A DNA stretch of 64,000 bases from positions 147,332,001 through 147,396,000 of the forward strand of contig NC_064820.1 of the NCBI RefSeq assembly GCF_024166365.1, in the 5' to 3' direction. The notes under the pieces are model-generated. The model saw nothing but the letters and a program-made list of their open reading frames with translations, was not told the DNA's origin and did not search any database. Each line of letters begins with the position of its first letter. Position 1 is the stretch's first letter. Positions 25,001 to 33,902 of the stretch are shown piece after piece. The translations under genes and the position numbers were made by a program. The stretch is from Elephas maximus indicus (Eukaryota; Chordata; Mammalia; Proboscidea; Elephantidae).

Positions 25001-28000
25001 GACAACTATAACTATTTGAAGTTCATTTATTTTGAAGTCAGGTATGATCATGACCATGTGGCATGTTTTGGTTGCAGAGGAAAGTGGTCACGTCTGGTCT
25101 GAGGAGCGGCCTGCTCACTCTCTCCAGGCTGGGGCTGTGTACCTGAGTGAGGAGGAGCCCCCACATGGCCCGATGGACCAGGACATGTCAGCAGAAGAGG
25201 CTGATGCGGTGGTGGGACTGGACAGCGCTGGGGATCACACGGTGATGCTGTCTATGATTCCGGGGGAAGCTGAGGACAAACCGAGCTCAGAGCCCAGTGG
25301 TGGCACCTGCGAGGCTGGAGGCGAGGAAGATACGAGGTGCAATCTCAGAGAAAGCCTCTTTTCTCTGGACAACGTTGGAACAAACTTCCCAGATAGAGAG
25401 GAGGAATATTACACAGAGCCAGAAGTGGCAGAGTCTGAACACGCTCCGGCAGAGGAGTCCAATAATACTGAAAGCCTGAAGTCCCCTAAGGTGAACTGTG
25501 AGGAGAGAAATGTGACGGGATTAGAAAACTTCACCCTGAAAATTTTAAATATGTCACAGGTAAACAAACATATTATTTAGTGCTTTCTTCCTTTTCAGCA
25601 TATACTTTTATGATTTAATTCTTTGTCAACTTTCAAACTGAGGGTCACAATTTTTACTGTACTGTAAGTAGCATGGAGCCCTGGTGACACAGGAACTAAA
25701 AGCTACGGCTCTGATCAAAGACGTCGGCAGTTTGAATTCACTAGCCGCTCTTTGGAAACCCTATGGGACAGTTCTACTCTGTCCTGTAGAGTCACTATGA
25801 GTCAGAATCGACTCGATGGCAACGGGTTTGGGCAGATGCATAGCATTTCATGGCTGCATCAGTGAAAATTGCCCTCGCTCTCCCTGATGTTTATTGGGAA
25901 AGGAGGAAAGATAACTAGTGTCAATTATGCTTTTTAGGTGGCCTAAACCTAGTCACCCTTGGGGTCATCTCACCACCAAACCTCATGATAAAAATCCTCA
26001 TGGACAGAGAGGTGCTTAGCATCAGAATCACAACATTTTTCTTTTTCAAAATGAAATATTTATTACAGAAGCAACTTCAAAATATCTGAATTAACACGTG
26101 GGAAATGTGCTATATGGATGAAAAGTTTCTCTGTCCTCCAAGGAGTGTGAGTCCGGCGTTTAGAGAGCTGAGACAATTGCTACAAACCCAGCCATGCTTT
26201 TCCAGATAGCTGGATAAATGATGATTCCAAAGGGAGTGCTGGGATAATGGGAAATTTCTGTGGGATGGTTAAGAAGCCAGAAGAGGAGGATGAATTCCAG
26301 GCTACTGATATTAGAGAAGTAAACCCTAGCTCTGAAAGTTGTGATTACTTATTTTATGTGAGAATATGGTACTGTTAGGAAACCTGGTGGTGCAGTGATT
26401 AAGAGCTTGGCTGCTAACCAAAAGGTCAGTGGTTCAAATCCACCAGCCGCTCCTTGGAAACCCTATGGGGAACTTCTGCTCTGTTCTGTAGAGTTGCTAT
26501 GTGTCGAAATTGACTCGATGGCAACGGGTTTGGTTTATTTATTTTTCCTGGTACTTGTAGTGCTCATAGCTGCCCTCCTAGTGCCAGATCAATGCTGGCC
26601 TCACACCCTCCCCCTAGTGCATGGTAGACACTATCCCTCAGCTCTGCAGGACTGTCTAACTGGTGTCACCCACAGCAACCAGGCCAGAGCAGGTTAAACA
26701 GTCTGAATTAGGGTGGTGGCAGGGGTGGTGCGCCACTGAATTGAACTAACCTTTAGCCAAATATATTGATCCAACTGCCTCGTACAGACTCCAGTCTGCT
26801 GAGGGAATAGTTTGACTCTGAGATCATAGTGCTCCAGCAATGCCATTAGGTCGAGTTAGACAAACAATTCAAAGGCCGGGGCAGCGGTCTCTACCCTGTG
26901 AGTGCTTAGTATTTGAATTGATGAATTATGAGAAATATTCAAGTAGCTGTGTAGTAATATTAGGAAAGCTTGATGTTGTTAGGTGTCGTTGAGTCAGTTC
27001 TGACTCATAGTGACCCTGTGTACAACAGAACGAAACACTGCCCAGCCCTGTGCCACCCTCACAATCGTTGCTATACTTGACCCCATTGTTGCAGCTGCTG
27101 TGTCAGTCCGTCTTGTTGAGGGTCTTCCTCTTTTTCGCTGACCCTCTACTTTACCAAGTGTGACGTCTTTCTCCAGGGACTGATCCCTCCTGATAACATG
27201 TCCAAAATTATCCAAAGGAAAGTTTAGAGGAAGCTTTATAACTTTCCATTTGATAGTACTTTTCTGCTAATGCAGAATTCATCTGGCTCAAAATCCAAAA
27301 AGTCCTAAAGCGTATACAGCACAGTCTCCCTCCTGTCCTTGCCCCCACCCACCAGTTCTCTCCCTGGAGGCGGTAGTGTTCCTGTTGGATATCCTTCTAG
27401 ACAAATGTGCATGTACATTTACTATGGACTTTGACACTTGTTTCTTTCATCGCAGGACCTTATGGATTTTCTAAACCCAAATGGTAGTGACTGCACGCTG
27501 GTCCTGTTTTATACCCCGTGGTGCCGATTTTCTGCCAGTTTGGCACCTCATTTTAATTCTTTGCCCCGGGCATTTCCAACTCTTCATTTTTTGGCGCTGG
27601 ATGCATCTCAGCACAGCAGGTATCTTCCTTTAGGGGGTTTACGTCTCATCCTTTAAGATGGTGGTTGTGGTTATCTGGAGGTCAGAACTAGTTAAGTTAG
27701 AAGCAGAGGTGATGGGTGTGAGCTTCAAAATTGTATTGAAGAAAGGAAAAGCCAAGGGAAGGTTCGGGTGGCCTAGCTTCTGAGGGAGCCGATGGTGTCA
27801 TTTTCTGGAGGCCTCTAAAAGAGAGAGTGGACTGTTGTCTGTGTAACGGAATTTAAAGGTAGCTCAGCCTGATGTCCCATAGGGTTTGCCTAATGGCTGG
27901 GGAGGGACTAGAGGACTTTTTTAGCACAATTAGGGTCACACATGCCACATTCCTTTGTGACTTAACCTGCAATTTAGGTTTCCAGCCCTAATATCCCATC

Positions 28001-31000
28001 TCCTCGGTCTATGTCTACTTAGGATTTCTTTCTTTCCTTCGCTTCTATTTCCCTTCTTTTCACTTACTTACATTTATTTTTGCATGCCTGTCCCACAGAT
28101 GTTCAGATTAATTCAGTGAATTAATATATCCCTTCAAAATGACATTTTACCCTTGTTTATACTTTTGTTCAATGAGCTTTTGTATTTTTTAAGTGTCAAT
28201 AAAATAAATTACAGAGAGCTTTGCTCAGATGTCATAGATTTCCCCTGACTGGTCCTGGCTGTCAGCTGTGTGTCCCCTTTTCCTCTGATTTAGAGATGCT
28301 CATGAGCTGGTCACAAGGAAGTTGTGTGTAAGTAAATTTAAAATGTCTGGGAGATGGTCAAGTTGGTGATAAAACATTATGAAAGTAAGTTGAAGTTGAG
28401 TAAAAGCTTATTAATTCATACTCCAGAGATTTTCAGTATAGGAGATGTTATTGCCAACATTTATCTCAAACTGTTTGTGAAGAAAGACATTGTCAACAAA
28501 TGAGTAGTTCTCGTAAGGGTTTCAGGAAAATGTCTAAGCTGCCCAAGGGAACAAATTGATGGGAAGGACAGTTGAGGTTGGATGTCCAGTTTTGACTGGG
28601 CCCTCCACTGCTCCCGAGCCAACTGGGCTGACTCCCACACCTACTCAGTTCTCTCTGGACTCTCTGGTATGGGGTCCAGCACAGTTCCCTTTGCCTTTTT
28701 TCCTTCTCCTCCGTGTATCCTTCTCAGTGTCTGGTATGGTGCCTCTCTTAGGGAGAATAGACAATACTTGTTCTTATTGTATGGACTGGGACTGGTGTTT
28801 CCCTCACATGCTGATACTAATACTAAGTTACAAATGAAAAAAAAAACCTGATGATCCAATATTATTACCATTTTACTCATGGGGGAACTGAGGCTTAGTA
28901 ACCTGCCCAGAGGTCACATAGTTCTGAACTGGCAGAACGAAGGCTTGAACCCAGAGTGCTTTGACTCCAGAGCTTATCTTCAGTGCTCTGTATCATGTAA
29001 AGGTGAAACAATACCACAGGTCAGATTACGTCCAAACTGCTTTGCCCTAATTGGGAACTTCTTGGCATGTTTGTTAGATCATATATTCTCTTGTACTTAC
29101 CATAAGTTGATTTTTTTTTTTTGAGAATGGGCATTCTGAAGAGTTTGAAAATTATTCTGTCAAATAAACTGACACAATGTCCTTCCTCCATGAATTAGAG
29201 TTTTCTGGCCTGATCTGTTTGGTCATTTAGAAACTTAAATAAATAAATAAAAAGCCCAAACCCACTGCTGTTGAGTCGATTCTGACTCACAGTGACCCTA
29301 TAGGACAAAGTAGAACTGTGCCATAGGATTTCCAAGGAGTGCCTGGTGGATTTGAACTGCTGACCTTTTGCTTAGCATCTGAACCCTTAACCACTACGCC
29401 ACCCGGGTTCCCATGAAACTTAAATAGTGGAATCATAACTGTGTCATGGGTAGTCCCATATTGTAATAGAAAGCAACTCAAAGAGCAAAACAGGAATGCC
29501 CCCAAACCATGACTCATTAGGAAAGAGGTCAAAAACAAACAAAAGCCTAAAGTTTGACTGTTACAAATCTCCTTATGCACACGAAACTGATCCTTTCTCA
29601 TTTATTTCCATCCATTCTGATAAGGGATTGTGTGAGAAAGCCCACTGTTAATTCAAGTTTTCTGACTGACTTCTTTCTCTTACAGTCTTTCTACCAGGTT
29701 TGGCACTGTAGCTGTTCCTAACATTTTGTTATTTCAAGGAGCTAAACCAATGGCTAGATTCAATCATACAGACCGAACACTGGAAATGCTGAAAATTTTC
29801 ATTTTTAATCAGACAGGTATGTAGGAGAAATAATACGCTGTAGGAGAATTTTATTGCTGGGGGTATATGCCTTCTGTGGGTTCTGACCTGCTGTAATCTA
29901 TATCCTAAGTGAAGGATTCAAGATTGACTCTGAGATGTAACCTTTTTTTTTATTATTATTATTTTTATAATAAACTATTTCCTGTTAAATACTTCCCCAT
30001 CAGTGGCAAACTTAACATGAATAAGTAATTTTAATGATTGTAAATAGCTTTTTTTGAGACATGTTTTATTGAGGTAAAATTTACATACCATACACTTTGC
30101 CTGTAGATACCTTTTATATACGTTTTAATGTATAATATTTATACAAAAAGGTGCATAAATCACTATGTACAGCATGAGAAATTTTCTCAGAGTGAACACC
30201 CCGGGTAAGTAGTACCCAGATCAAGAAACGGGACATTTCTCCCCCTCTTCAGCACTGCCGTTCCCCTAAAGATAACCGCAATCTTGACTCCTAACACCGT
30301 AGTCTAGTGTTGCCCGTTTGTGAATTGTGTGTTATTGGGGACGTATAGTATGTATTCTTTTGTGTCTGGCTTATTTCACTCAACATTATGATTGTGAGAT
30401 TCATCTGTATTATATGTGGTTTGTTTTGTTCATTTTTGTTGCTGTATAATGTTCCATTTATTAATCAATTGTAGATGTTATTTGAATTCATTAACATTTG
30501 CCAAAACATACAGCTTTACCTTTTACTCTGTTCGTGAAAGTTTGAGCATTGTAAATTGAAGGCATTTCCTCCATTGGAAAAGTTCTCTCCTCAAAAACTT
30601 GCATACCCCAAGTATGAACGCCCTGCTTCTTTCTGAAGTGTATTCCTTGGAAATAGAAAATAAATTATAACATACCTTCCATATATTTTAAATTGAATGT
30701 AAGTACTTATATCTAATACTAAAGAAGGAAGAGCTGCTACTTCCAGGAGTTATGAAGTGTTTAGCTATCTCAAGTCTTGTCCTGAATTGTCATTTAGATT
30801 GATATGGGGAGAGGGAGACATTTTGCTCAACACTCTGGGAAAATCTAGAATCCAGGAGTCACAGCATGTTTGGCATTCACTGGTCCCAGTGGTAGTTAAC
30901 TGTTCTGACAGTTCTTCAAATCTTTCAGTACGTTATATAAAAGCATTTTTTTTTTTTTTTTAAAAAAGCATTACTTATTTTGTGAAAACATTCCATAGAG

Positions 31001-31501
31001 CCCTGCCAGTAGCTTTACTAGTTACTTGTTGAACTTTGGCCTTAAAAGAGAAGAAAATTCTTGCAATGCATTGGTTAAGAAGCCTTTAATTTTTGAACAG
31101 CTGACTGGATTCTTGCTTTTTTGATGTGGTAGGGAGAAAGGCAAGTTGCAAATTACACTGACAGGCAAGTGAAATCGATCCCAGATATACTAGCGGTGGT
31201 GTTTATATTAAGACTGCATATCACTTTGCATACCATGCATAATAGTTCAGAAAAATCTGTGGCAGGTGCTTTCTCTGATTTGAAACAACTGATTTCTCTT
31301 TCAGGCATAGAAGCCAAGAAAAATGTGGTGGTAACTCAAGTTGACCAAGTGGGCCCTCTTCCTAGCACTTTGATAAAAAGTGTGGACTGGTTGCTCGTAT
31401 TTTCCTTATTCTTTTTAATTAGTTTTATTATGTATGCTACCATTCGAACTGAGAGCATTCGGTGGCTAATTCCAGGACAAGAACAGGAACATGCGGAGTA
31501 G
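16445..31501 (+). CDS. TXNDC15: TXNDC15, thioredoxin domain-containing protein 15 (five coding exons, complete)
   Basis: Join 16445..16511, 25078..25559, 27456..27619, 29686..29816 and 31305..31501: 1,041 nt, 346 residues plus stop. All introns are GT-AG and all phases match. Order: signal peptide (about 1-20), acidic luminal region (23-165), thioredoxin-like domain (about 170-285), one transmembrane segment (about 310-328) and a short cytosolic tail ending EQEHAE. The usual CxxC site is reduced to WCRFS (Cys206, Ser209), so classical dithiol exchange is not expected; P249 in AVPN is the likely cis-proline. Sequons lie at N151, N167, N173, N180, N192, N264 and N279. In mammals TXNDC15 is a membrane protein needed for normal cilia, and biallelic loss is linked to Meckel-Gruber syndrome. 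Identity rests on near-complete agreement with the human protein as I recall it. An in-frame ATG at 16,307 would add 46 residues. Confidence 0.95.
16815..17095 (-). mobile_element. MIR SINE, antisense
   Basis: Contains CTCCATTTTACAGATTAAATTGCTGAG and CAGAGAGGCTTAAGTAATTTGC, the antisense MIR core. Confidence 0.65.
17371..17543 (-). mobile_element. AfroSINE, short subtype
   Basis: Antisense: CAAACTCGTTGTTGAGTTGATTC ... TTTTGGTTAGCAGCC ... CACCAGGGTTTCC. It lies in intron 1 of TXNDC15. Confidence 0.9.
17544..18569. other. TXNDC15 intron 1, 5' part
   Basis: Mostly unique sequence, with a likely antisense MIR at about 17,650-17,830. No exon or RNA gene seen. Confidence 0.5.
18570..18764 (-). 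mobile_element. Antisense SINE-like sequence joined to RTE 5' end
   Basis: Plus strand reads GACAGAGTAGAACTGCCCCATAGGGG then ACCTTTACGGA, as in antisense AfroSINE. A roughly 45-bp extra block follows, then AGAAGTAGACTGCCAGGTCC. It runs without a visible break into the 5' part of the RTE element. Confidence 0.55.
18765..21799 (+). mobile_element. RTE/BovB-like LINE, nearly full length, decayed
   Basis: A 5' UTR (about 18,765-18,935) is followed by pieces of one polyprotein in several frames: an AP-endonuclease-like domain (about 18,936-19,770, with [19 protein letters not shown] and later GDWNVKVGN), a linker, a reverse transcriptase with [16 protein letters not shown] near 20,745 and YADD at 21,056-21,067, and a C-terminal region with [21 protein letters not shown]. 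The 3' end carries the AACAACAACAA tail. Segments at 18,936, 19,627, 20,605 and 21,293 lie in different frames and stops are frequent, so it is inactive. Similarity to BovB is clear at protein level. Confidence 0.9.
22031..22080. repeat. (TA)n(CA)n(TA)n microsatellite
   Basis: An alternating TA then CA run directly abuts the tail end of the antisense SINE that follows. Confidence 0.95.
22081..22218 (-). mobile_element. AfroSINE, short subtype, slightly deleted
   Basis: GGCATCAAGTCGATTCCTATAGG lacks the usual GACTCATAGCGACC stretch, so there is an internal deletion. The head end is CACAACCAGGGCCCC. Confidence 0.85.
22412..23875 (-). mobile_element. L1 LINE 3' UTR region, antisense
   Basis: Begins ATTGTGCTTTAGATGGAAGTTTAC, homologous to 2,713, 32,395 and 62,500. 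It continues through CAAGCTTTTAAGACCCCAG (near 23,010) to CTACTCCATTTTGGCCAG near 23,845. No intact frame is present. Confidence 0.7.
23876..25077. other. TXNDC15 intron 1, 3' part
   Basis: Mostly unique. A sense MIR is likely at about 24,495-24,700 (GGCTCTGCTGCTTACTAGCTGTG ... CTGTGCCTCAG). The exon 2 acceptor ends at 25,077. Confidence 0.5.
25078..25559 (+). CDS. TXNDC15: TXNDC15 coding exon 2 (acidic luminal region)
   Basis: Acceptor TTGGTTGCAG ends at 25,077 and donor GTAAAC begins at 25,560. The first two bases complete a split GAG codon. It encodes 161 residues that are Glu/Asp/Ser-rich with few hydrophobics, containing [16 protein letters not shown] and ending in the sequon-rich stretch that starts the thioredoxin-like fold. 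The two-residue shortening relative to human at its start is discussed in the findings. Confidence 0.93.
25674..25834 (+). mobile_element. AfroSINE, short subtype, intron 2 of TXNDC15
   Basis: GGAGCCCTGGTGACACAGG ... GTCACTATGAGTCAGAATCG ... GATGGCAACGGGTTTGG. Confidence 0.9.
26378..26538 (+). mobile_element. AfroSINE, short subtype, well preserved
   Basis: A complete sense copy: A-box-like TGGTGCAGTGATTAAGAGC, an exact-looking B box GGTTCAAATCC at 26,431-26,441, and tail GACTCGATGGCAACGGGTTTGG. It is a good reference copy for the tRNA-derived head. Confidence 0.92.
26971..27208 (-). mobile_element. RTE LINE, short 3' fragment
   Basis: Starts GATGTTGTTAGGTGTCGTTGAG and ends GATAACATGTCCAAAATT, the last ~240 bp of the RTE element in antisense, in intron 2 of TXNDC15. 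Confidence 0.85.
27456..27619 (+). CDS. TXNDC15: TXNDC15 coding exon 3 (thioredoxin active-site region)
   Basis: Acceptor TTTCATCGCAG, donor GTATCT at 27,620. Starts [20 protein letters not shown] and contains the active-site equivalent PWCRFSA at residues 204-210, where the second cysteine of CxxC is Ser. It ends inside a Ser codon (phase 2). Confidence 0.95.
27620..29252. other. TXNDC15 intron 3, 5' part
   Basis: Mostly unique sequence. A likely antisense MIR lies at about 28,850-29,000 (CATTTTACTCATGGGGGAACTGAGGC). No additional exon is seen. Confidence 0.5.
29253..29412 (-). mobile_element. AfroSINE, short subtype, intron 3 of TXNDC15
   Basis: CCCACTGCTGTTGAGTCGATTC ... ACCACTACGCCACCCGGGTTCC, preceded by AAATAAATAAATAAA. 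Confidence 0.9.
29686..29816 (+). CDS. TXNDC15: TXNDC15 coding exon 4 (second half of thioredoxin fold)
   Basis: Acceptor TTCTCTTACAG, donor GTATGT at 29,817. Encodes [20 protein letters not shown], including the cis-proline motif, then two sequons (NHT, NQT). It exits in phase 1. Confidence 0.95.
30040..30500 (-). mobile_element. Old L1 3' fragment, antisense, intron 4 of TXNDC15
   Basis: TTTTATTGAGGTAAAATTTACATACC and GGCTTATTTCACTCAACATTATG are characteristic of antisense L1 3' sequence. Confidence 0.65.
30501..31304. other. TXNDC15 intron 4, 3' part
   Basis: Unique AT-rich sequence with a T run at about 30,946-30,962. It ends in a strong polypyrimidine tract and acceptor at 31,304. Confidence 0.5.
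31305..31501 (+). CDS. TXNDC15: TXNDC15 coding exon 5 (transmembrane segment and stop)
   Basis: Acceptor TCTCTTTCAG ends at 31,304. Encodes the stalk and the membrane helix [19 protein letters not shown] (residues 310-328), then a basic/acidic tail and TAG at 31,499-31,501. An open frame runs back into the intron to 31,169, but the strong polypyrimidine acceptor fixes the exon start. Confidence 0.95.
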
Positions 31502-32075
31502 TGTTGGACTGAAAGTAGAAGTTGGAAAGAGGAATTTCAGTCCTTCGTATCAGAAATCAGTGCTATGATTTCATAGATTTTCTTCGGTGAAAGGCTGACT
31601 TTCAACATCCTCCAGGTTAAAAGAATCATGCATTTGTTGAACTACTGAATGTGTAAAAAAATTATAAACGGGCGTTTTAACTAGTATTGTAATAAGCAAA
31701 TGCAAAAATATTCAATAGAATTCACTGTTCTTGTTTTTACTACTTGAACGTAATACAGTATTTTAAGGGAGAAACCCAGTTTAAAATGTGAAGGCGTATT
31801 CTGGTGGAATAGTGAGTAGAATGACAATATGTTTACTACATAGAAGGCAGAAATTGGACTTTCAGATTATAGTTTTAGAAAACTCTTGATTCCCCGTATG
31901 TCCAAGAAAGTTGGTTTTCTGTTCTTTTGCAATTTCTTTTCCAGAGTCTAAGCAGGAAAGTGTTGTGATGGGAAGAGTAACTAGAACCGACAAGTGTGAC
32001 CTCTCACAAGTAGCAACCGCTACTTGCTGTCTTTACTGATGGAAAATAAAATAATCAAAGACCTTGATGCCTGTA
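31502..32075 (+). other. TXNDC15: TXNDC15 3' untranslated region (end inferred)
   Basis: Non-repetitive AT-rich sequence between the stop codon and the first canonical poly(A) signal. The cleavage point near 32,065-32,080 is inferred from the signal's position only. Confidence 0.6.
32045..32050 (+). terminator. Candidate poly(A) signal of TXNDC15
   Basis: AATAAA, about 545 bases after the stop codon, with T/G-bearing sequence downstream. It is the first canonical hexamer in the 3' region. Confidence 0.6.
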
Positions 32076-32659
32076 GTCTCTAATTTCACTGGAAGAATTT
32101 GAAGTGGTTTAAGAAGTATTTCTGGATAAGGCAGATGCAAAGAGAAAATATATTTTATCACCACAGCTAAAGTTTATCAGTTCTGTAGCATAACGTAAAT
32201 ATTAGTCATAGCTGTCTAATCGGCATGCATTTATTGAGCCCTAAAATGTTCCTAACACTGTGCTAGATTTATTTATGTCTAAAAGAAGTTACACTGCCCT
32301 TGCACACAAGTTGATTCCAGGATACTTCAGGACACATTGAGTAAAGAGACACCATATAATTTATACAAACTTTTTTTTTGCATTTTCTTGCATTTTTTTA
32401 ATTGTGATTTAGGTGAAAGTTTACAGAGCAAATTAGTTTCTCATTAAACAGTTAATACACAAATTGTTTTGTGATATTGTTTGCCAACCCCTTGATACTT
32501 TCCCCTTCTCCACCCTAGATTCCCTGTTTCCATTCGTCCAGTTTTCCTGTCCCTTCCTACCTTCTCATCTTTGCTTTTGGGCTGGTGTACCCATTAGTCT
32601 CATATACATGATTGAACTGTGAAACACAACCCTCACATGTGTTATTGTTGGCCCTATTA

Positions 32660-32822
32660 AAAAAAAAAACCCTGTTGCCGTGGAGTCGATTCCAACTCAG
32701 AGTGGCCCTATAGGACAGAGCAGAACTGCCTCATAGCTTCCAAGGAGCACCTGGTAGTTTCAAACTGCCAAACTTTTGGTTAGCAGACATAGCTTTCAAA
32801 CACTACACCACCAGGGTTTCCT
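32660..32822 (-). mobile_element. AfroSINE nested in L1
   Basis: CCCTGTTGCCGTGGAGTCGATTC ... CACCACCAGGGTTTCC. Flanked on both sides by GTTGGCCCTAT (32,648-32,658 and 32,824-32,834), an apparent 11-bp target-site duplication. Confidence 0.92.
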
Positions 32823-32934
32823 GTTGGCCCTATAAACCTTTGGCTGAAGGGTGAACCTCAGGAGTGACTTCAGTACTGAGTTAAAAAGGTGTCCAGGGGC
32901 CATACTCTTTTTTCTCCAGTTTCTGTCAGGCCAA

Positions 32935-33438
32935 TGTCATGGATTGGATTATGTCCCCCCAAAAATGTGTATCAGTTTGGCTGGGCAATGATTTCCAGTA
33001 TTGTGTGGTTGTCCTCTATTTCGTGATTGTAGTTTTATGTTAAAGAGGATTAGGGTGGGATTGTAACACCCTTACCCAGGTCACATTCCTGATCCAATGT
33101 AAAGAAAGTTTCCCTGGGGTGTAGCCTGCACCACGTTTTCTCTCTCAAGAGAGAAAAAGGGAAACAAGCAGAGAGTTGGGGACCTCATACCACCAAGAAA
33201 GCATCGCCAGCAACAGAGTGCCTCCTTTGGACCTGGGGTTCCTGTGCTTGAGAAGCTCCTTGACCAGGGAAAGATTTAGGACAAGGACCTTCCTCCAGGG
33301 CTGACAGAGACAGTCTTCCCCTGGAGCTGACACCCTGAATTTGGACTTTTAGCCTATTTTACTGTGAGGAAATAAATTTCTCTTCGTTAAAGCCATCCAC
33401 TTGTATTTCTGTTATAGCAGCACTAGATGACTAAGACA
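32935..33438 (+). mobile_element. MaLR/MLT1-like solo LTR nested in L1
   Basis: 504 bp from TGTCATGGATTGGATTATG to GATGACTAAGACA, the TGTC/GACA ends typical of ERVL-MaLR LTRs. A poly(A) signal lies in GAGGAAATAAATTTCTC. The same family occurs inverted at 34,075-34,619. No internal genes. Confidence 0.75.
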
Positions 33439-33819
33439 ACCAGCAAGCCTAGTCTTTTTTTGTGGGTATGAATTTGAATTTTGTTCTACATTTTTCTCCT
33501 GCTGTGTGTGGGACCTTCTATTGTGATCCCTGCCAGAGCAGGTGGTGGTGGTAATTGGGCACTGTCTAGTTGTTCTGGGCTCAGTCTGGTGGAGGTCATG
33601 GTAGTTGTGGCCTATTAGTCCTTTGGACTGATCTTTCCCTTGTGTCTTTGGTTATACAAACTTTTTGAAAAGCTATTTTTAAAAGATCCCTTAAATTCAG
33701 ATATAAGATAGCTGATTACATAATGATAAATTATTTTATATTGTTTCCAGTGTTTATTTAGATAAAATGATTGAATGTTCATTTCATAAAGCACTGCAGT
33801 ACAGTGAATTACTTAATAT

Positions 33820-33902
33820 GGCTCCTTGGAAACTCCATGGGGCAGTTCTACTCTGTCCTATAGGGTCGCTATGAGTTGGAATCGACGGCACTGGGTTTTT
33901 TT
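33820..33902 (+). mobile_element. AfroSINE, 3' half only
   Basis: GGCTCCTTGGAAACTCCATGG ... GGTCGCTATGAGTTGGAATCG. The tRNA-derived head is missing, so it is 5'-truncated. Confidence 0.85.

Larger units (their letters stand above)
32383..33655 (-). mobile_element. L1 LINE 3' UTR, antisense, hosting a SINE and an LTR
   Basis: Begins TTTAATTGTGATTTAGGTGAAAG and ends near TTTCCCTTGTGTCTTTGG. The homologous copy at 22,412 shows the uninterrupted order. This copy is split first by a SINE (32,660-32,822) and then by a MaLR-type LTR (32,935-33,438). Confidence 0.75.

Noticed and set aside
26378-26538. Possible tRNA gene (A-box and B-box-like motifs)
   Set aside because: The motifs belong to the tRNA-derived head of an AfroSINE; no acceptor stem or CCA-end structure of a real tRNA is present.
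31169-31304. Extension of the last TXNDC15 exon upstream
   Set aside because: The frame is open, but a strong polypyrimidine tract and AG at 31,303-31,304 match the expected junction and phase.
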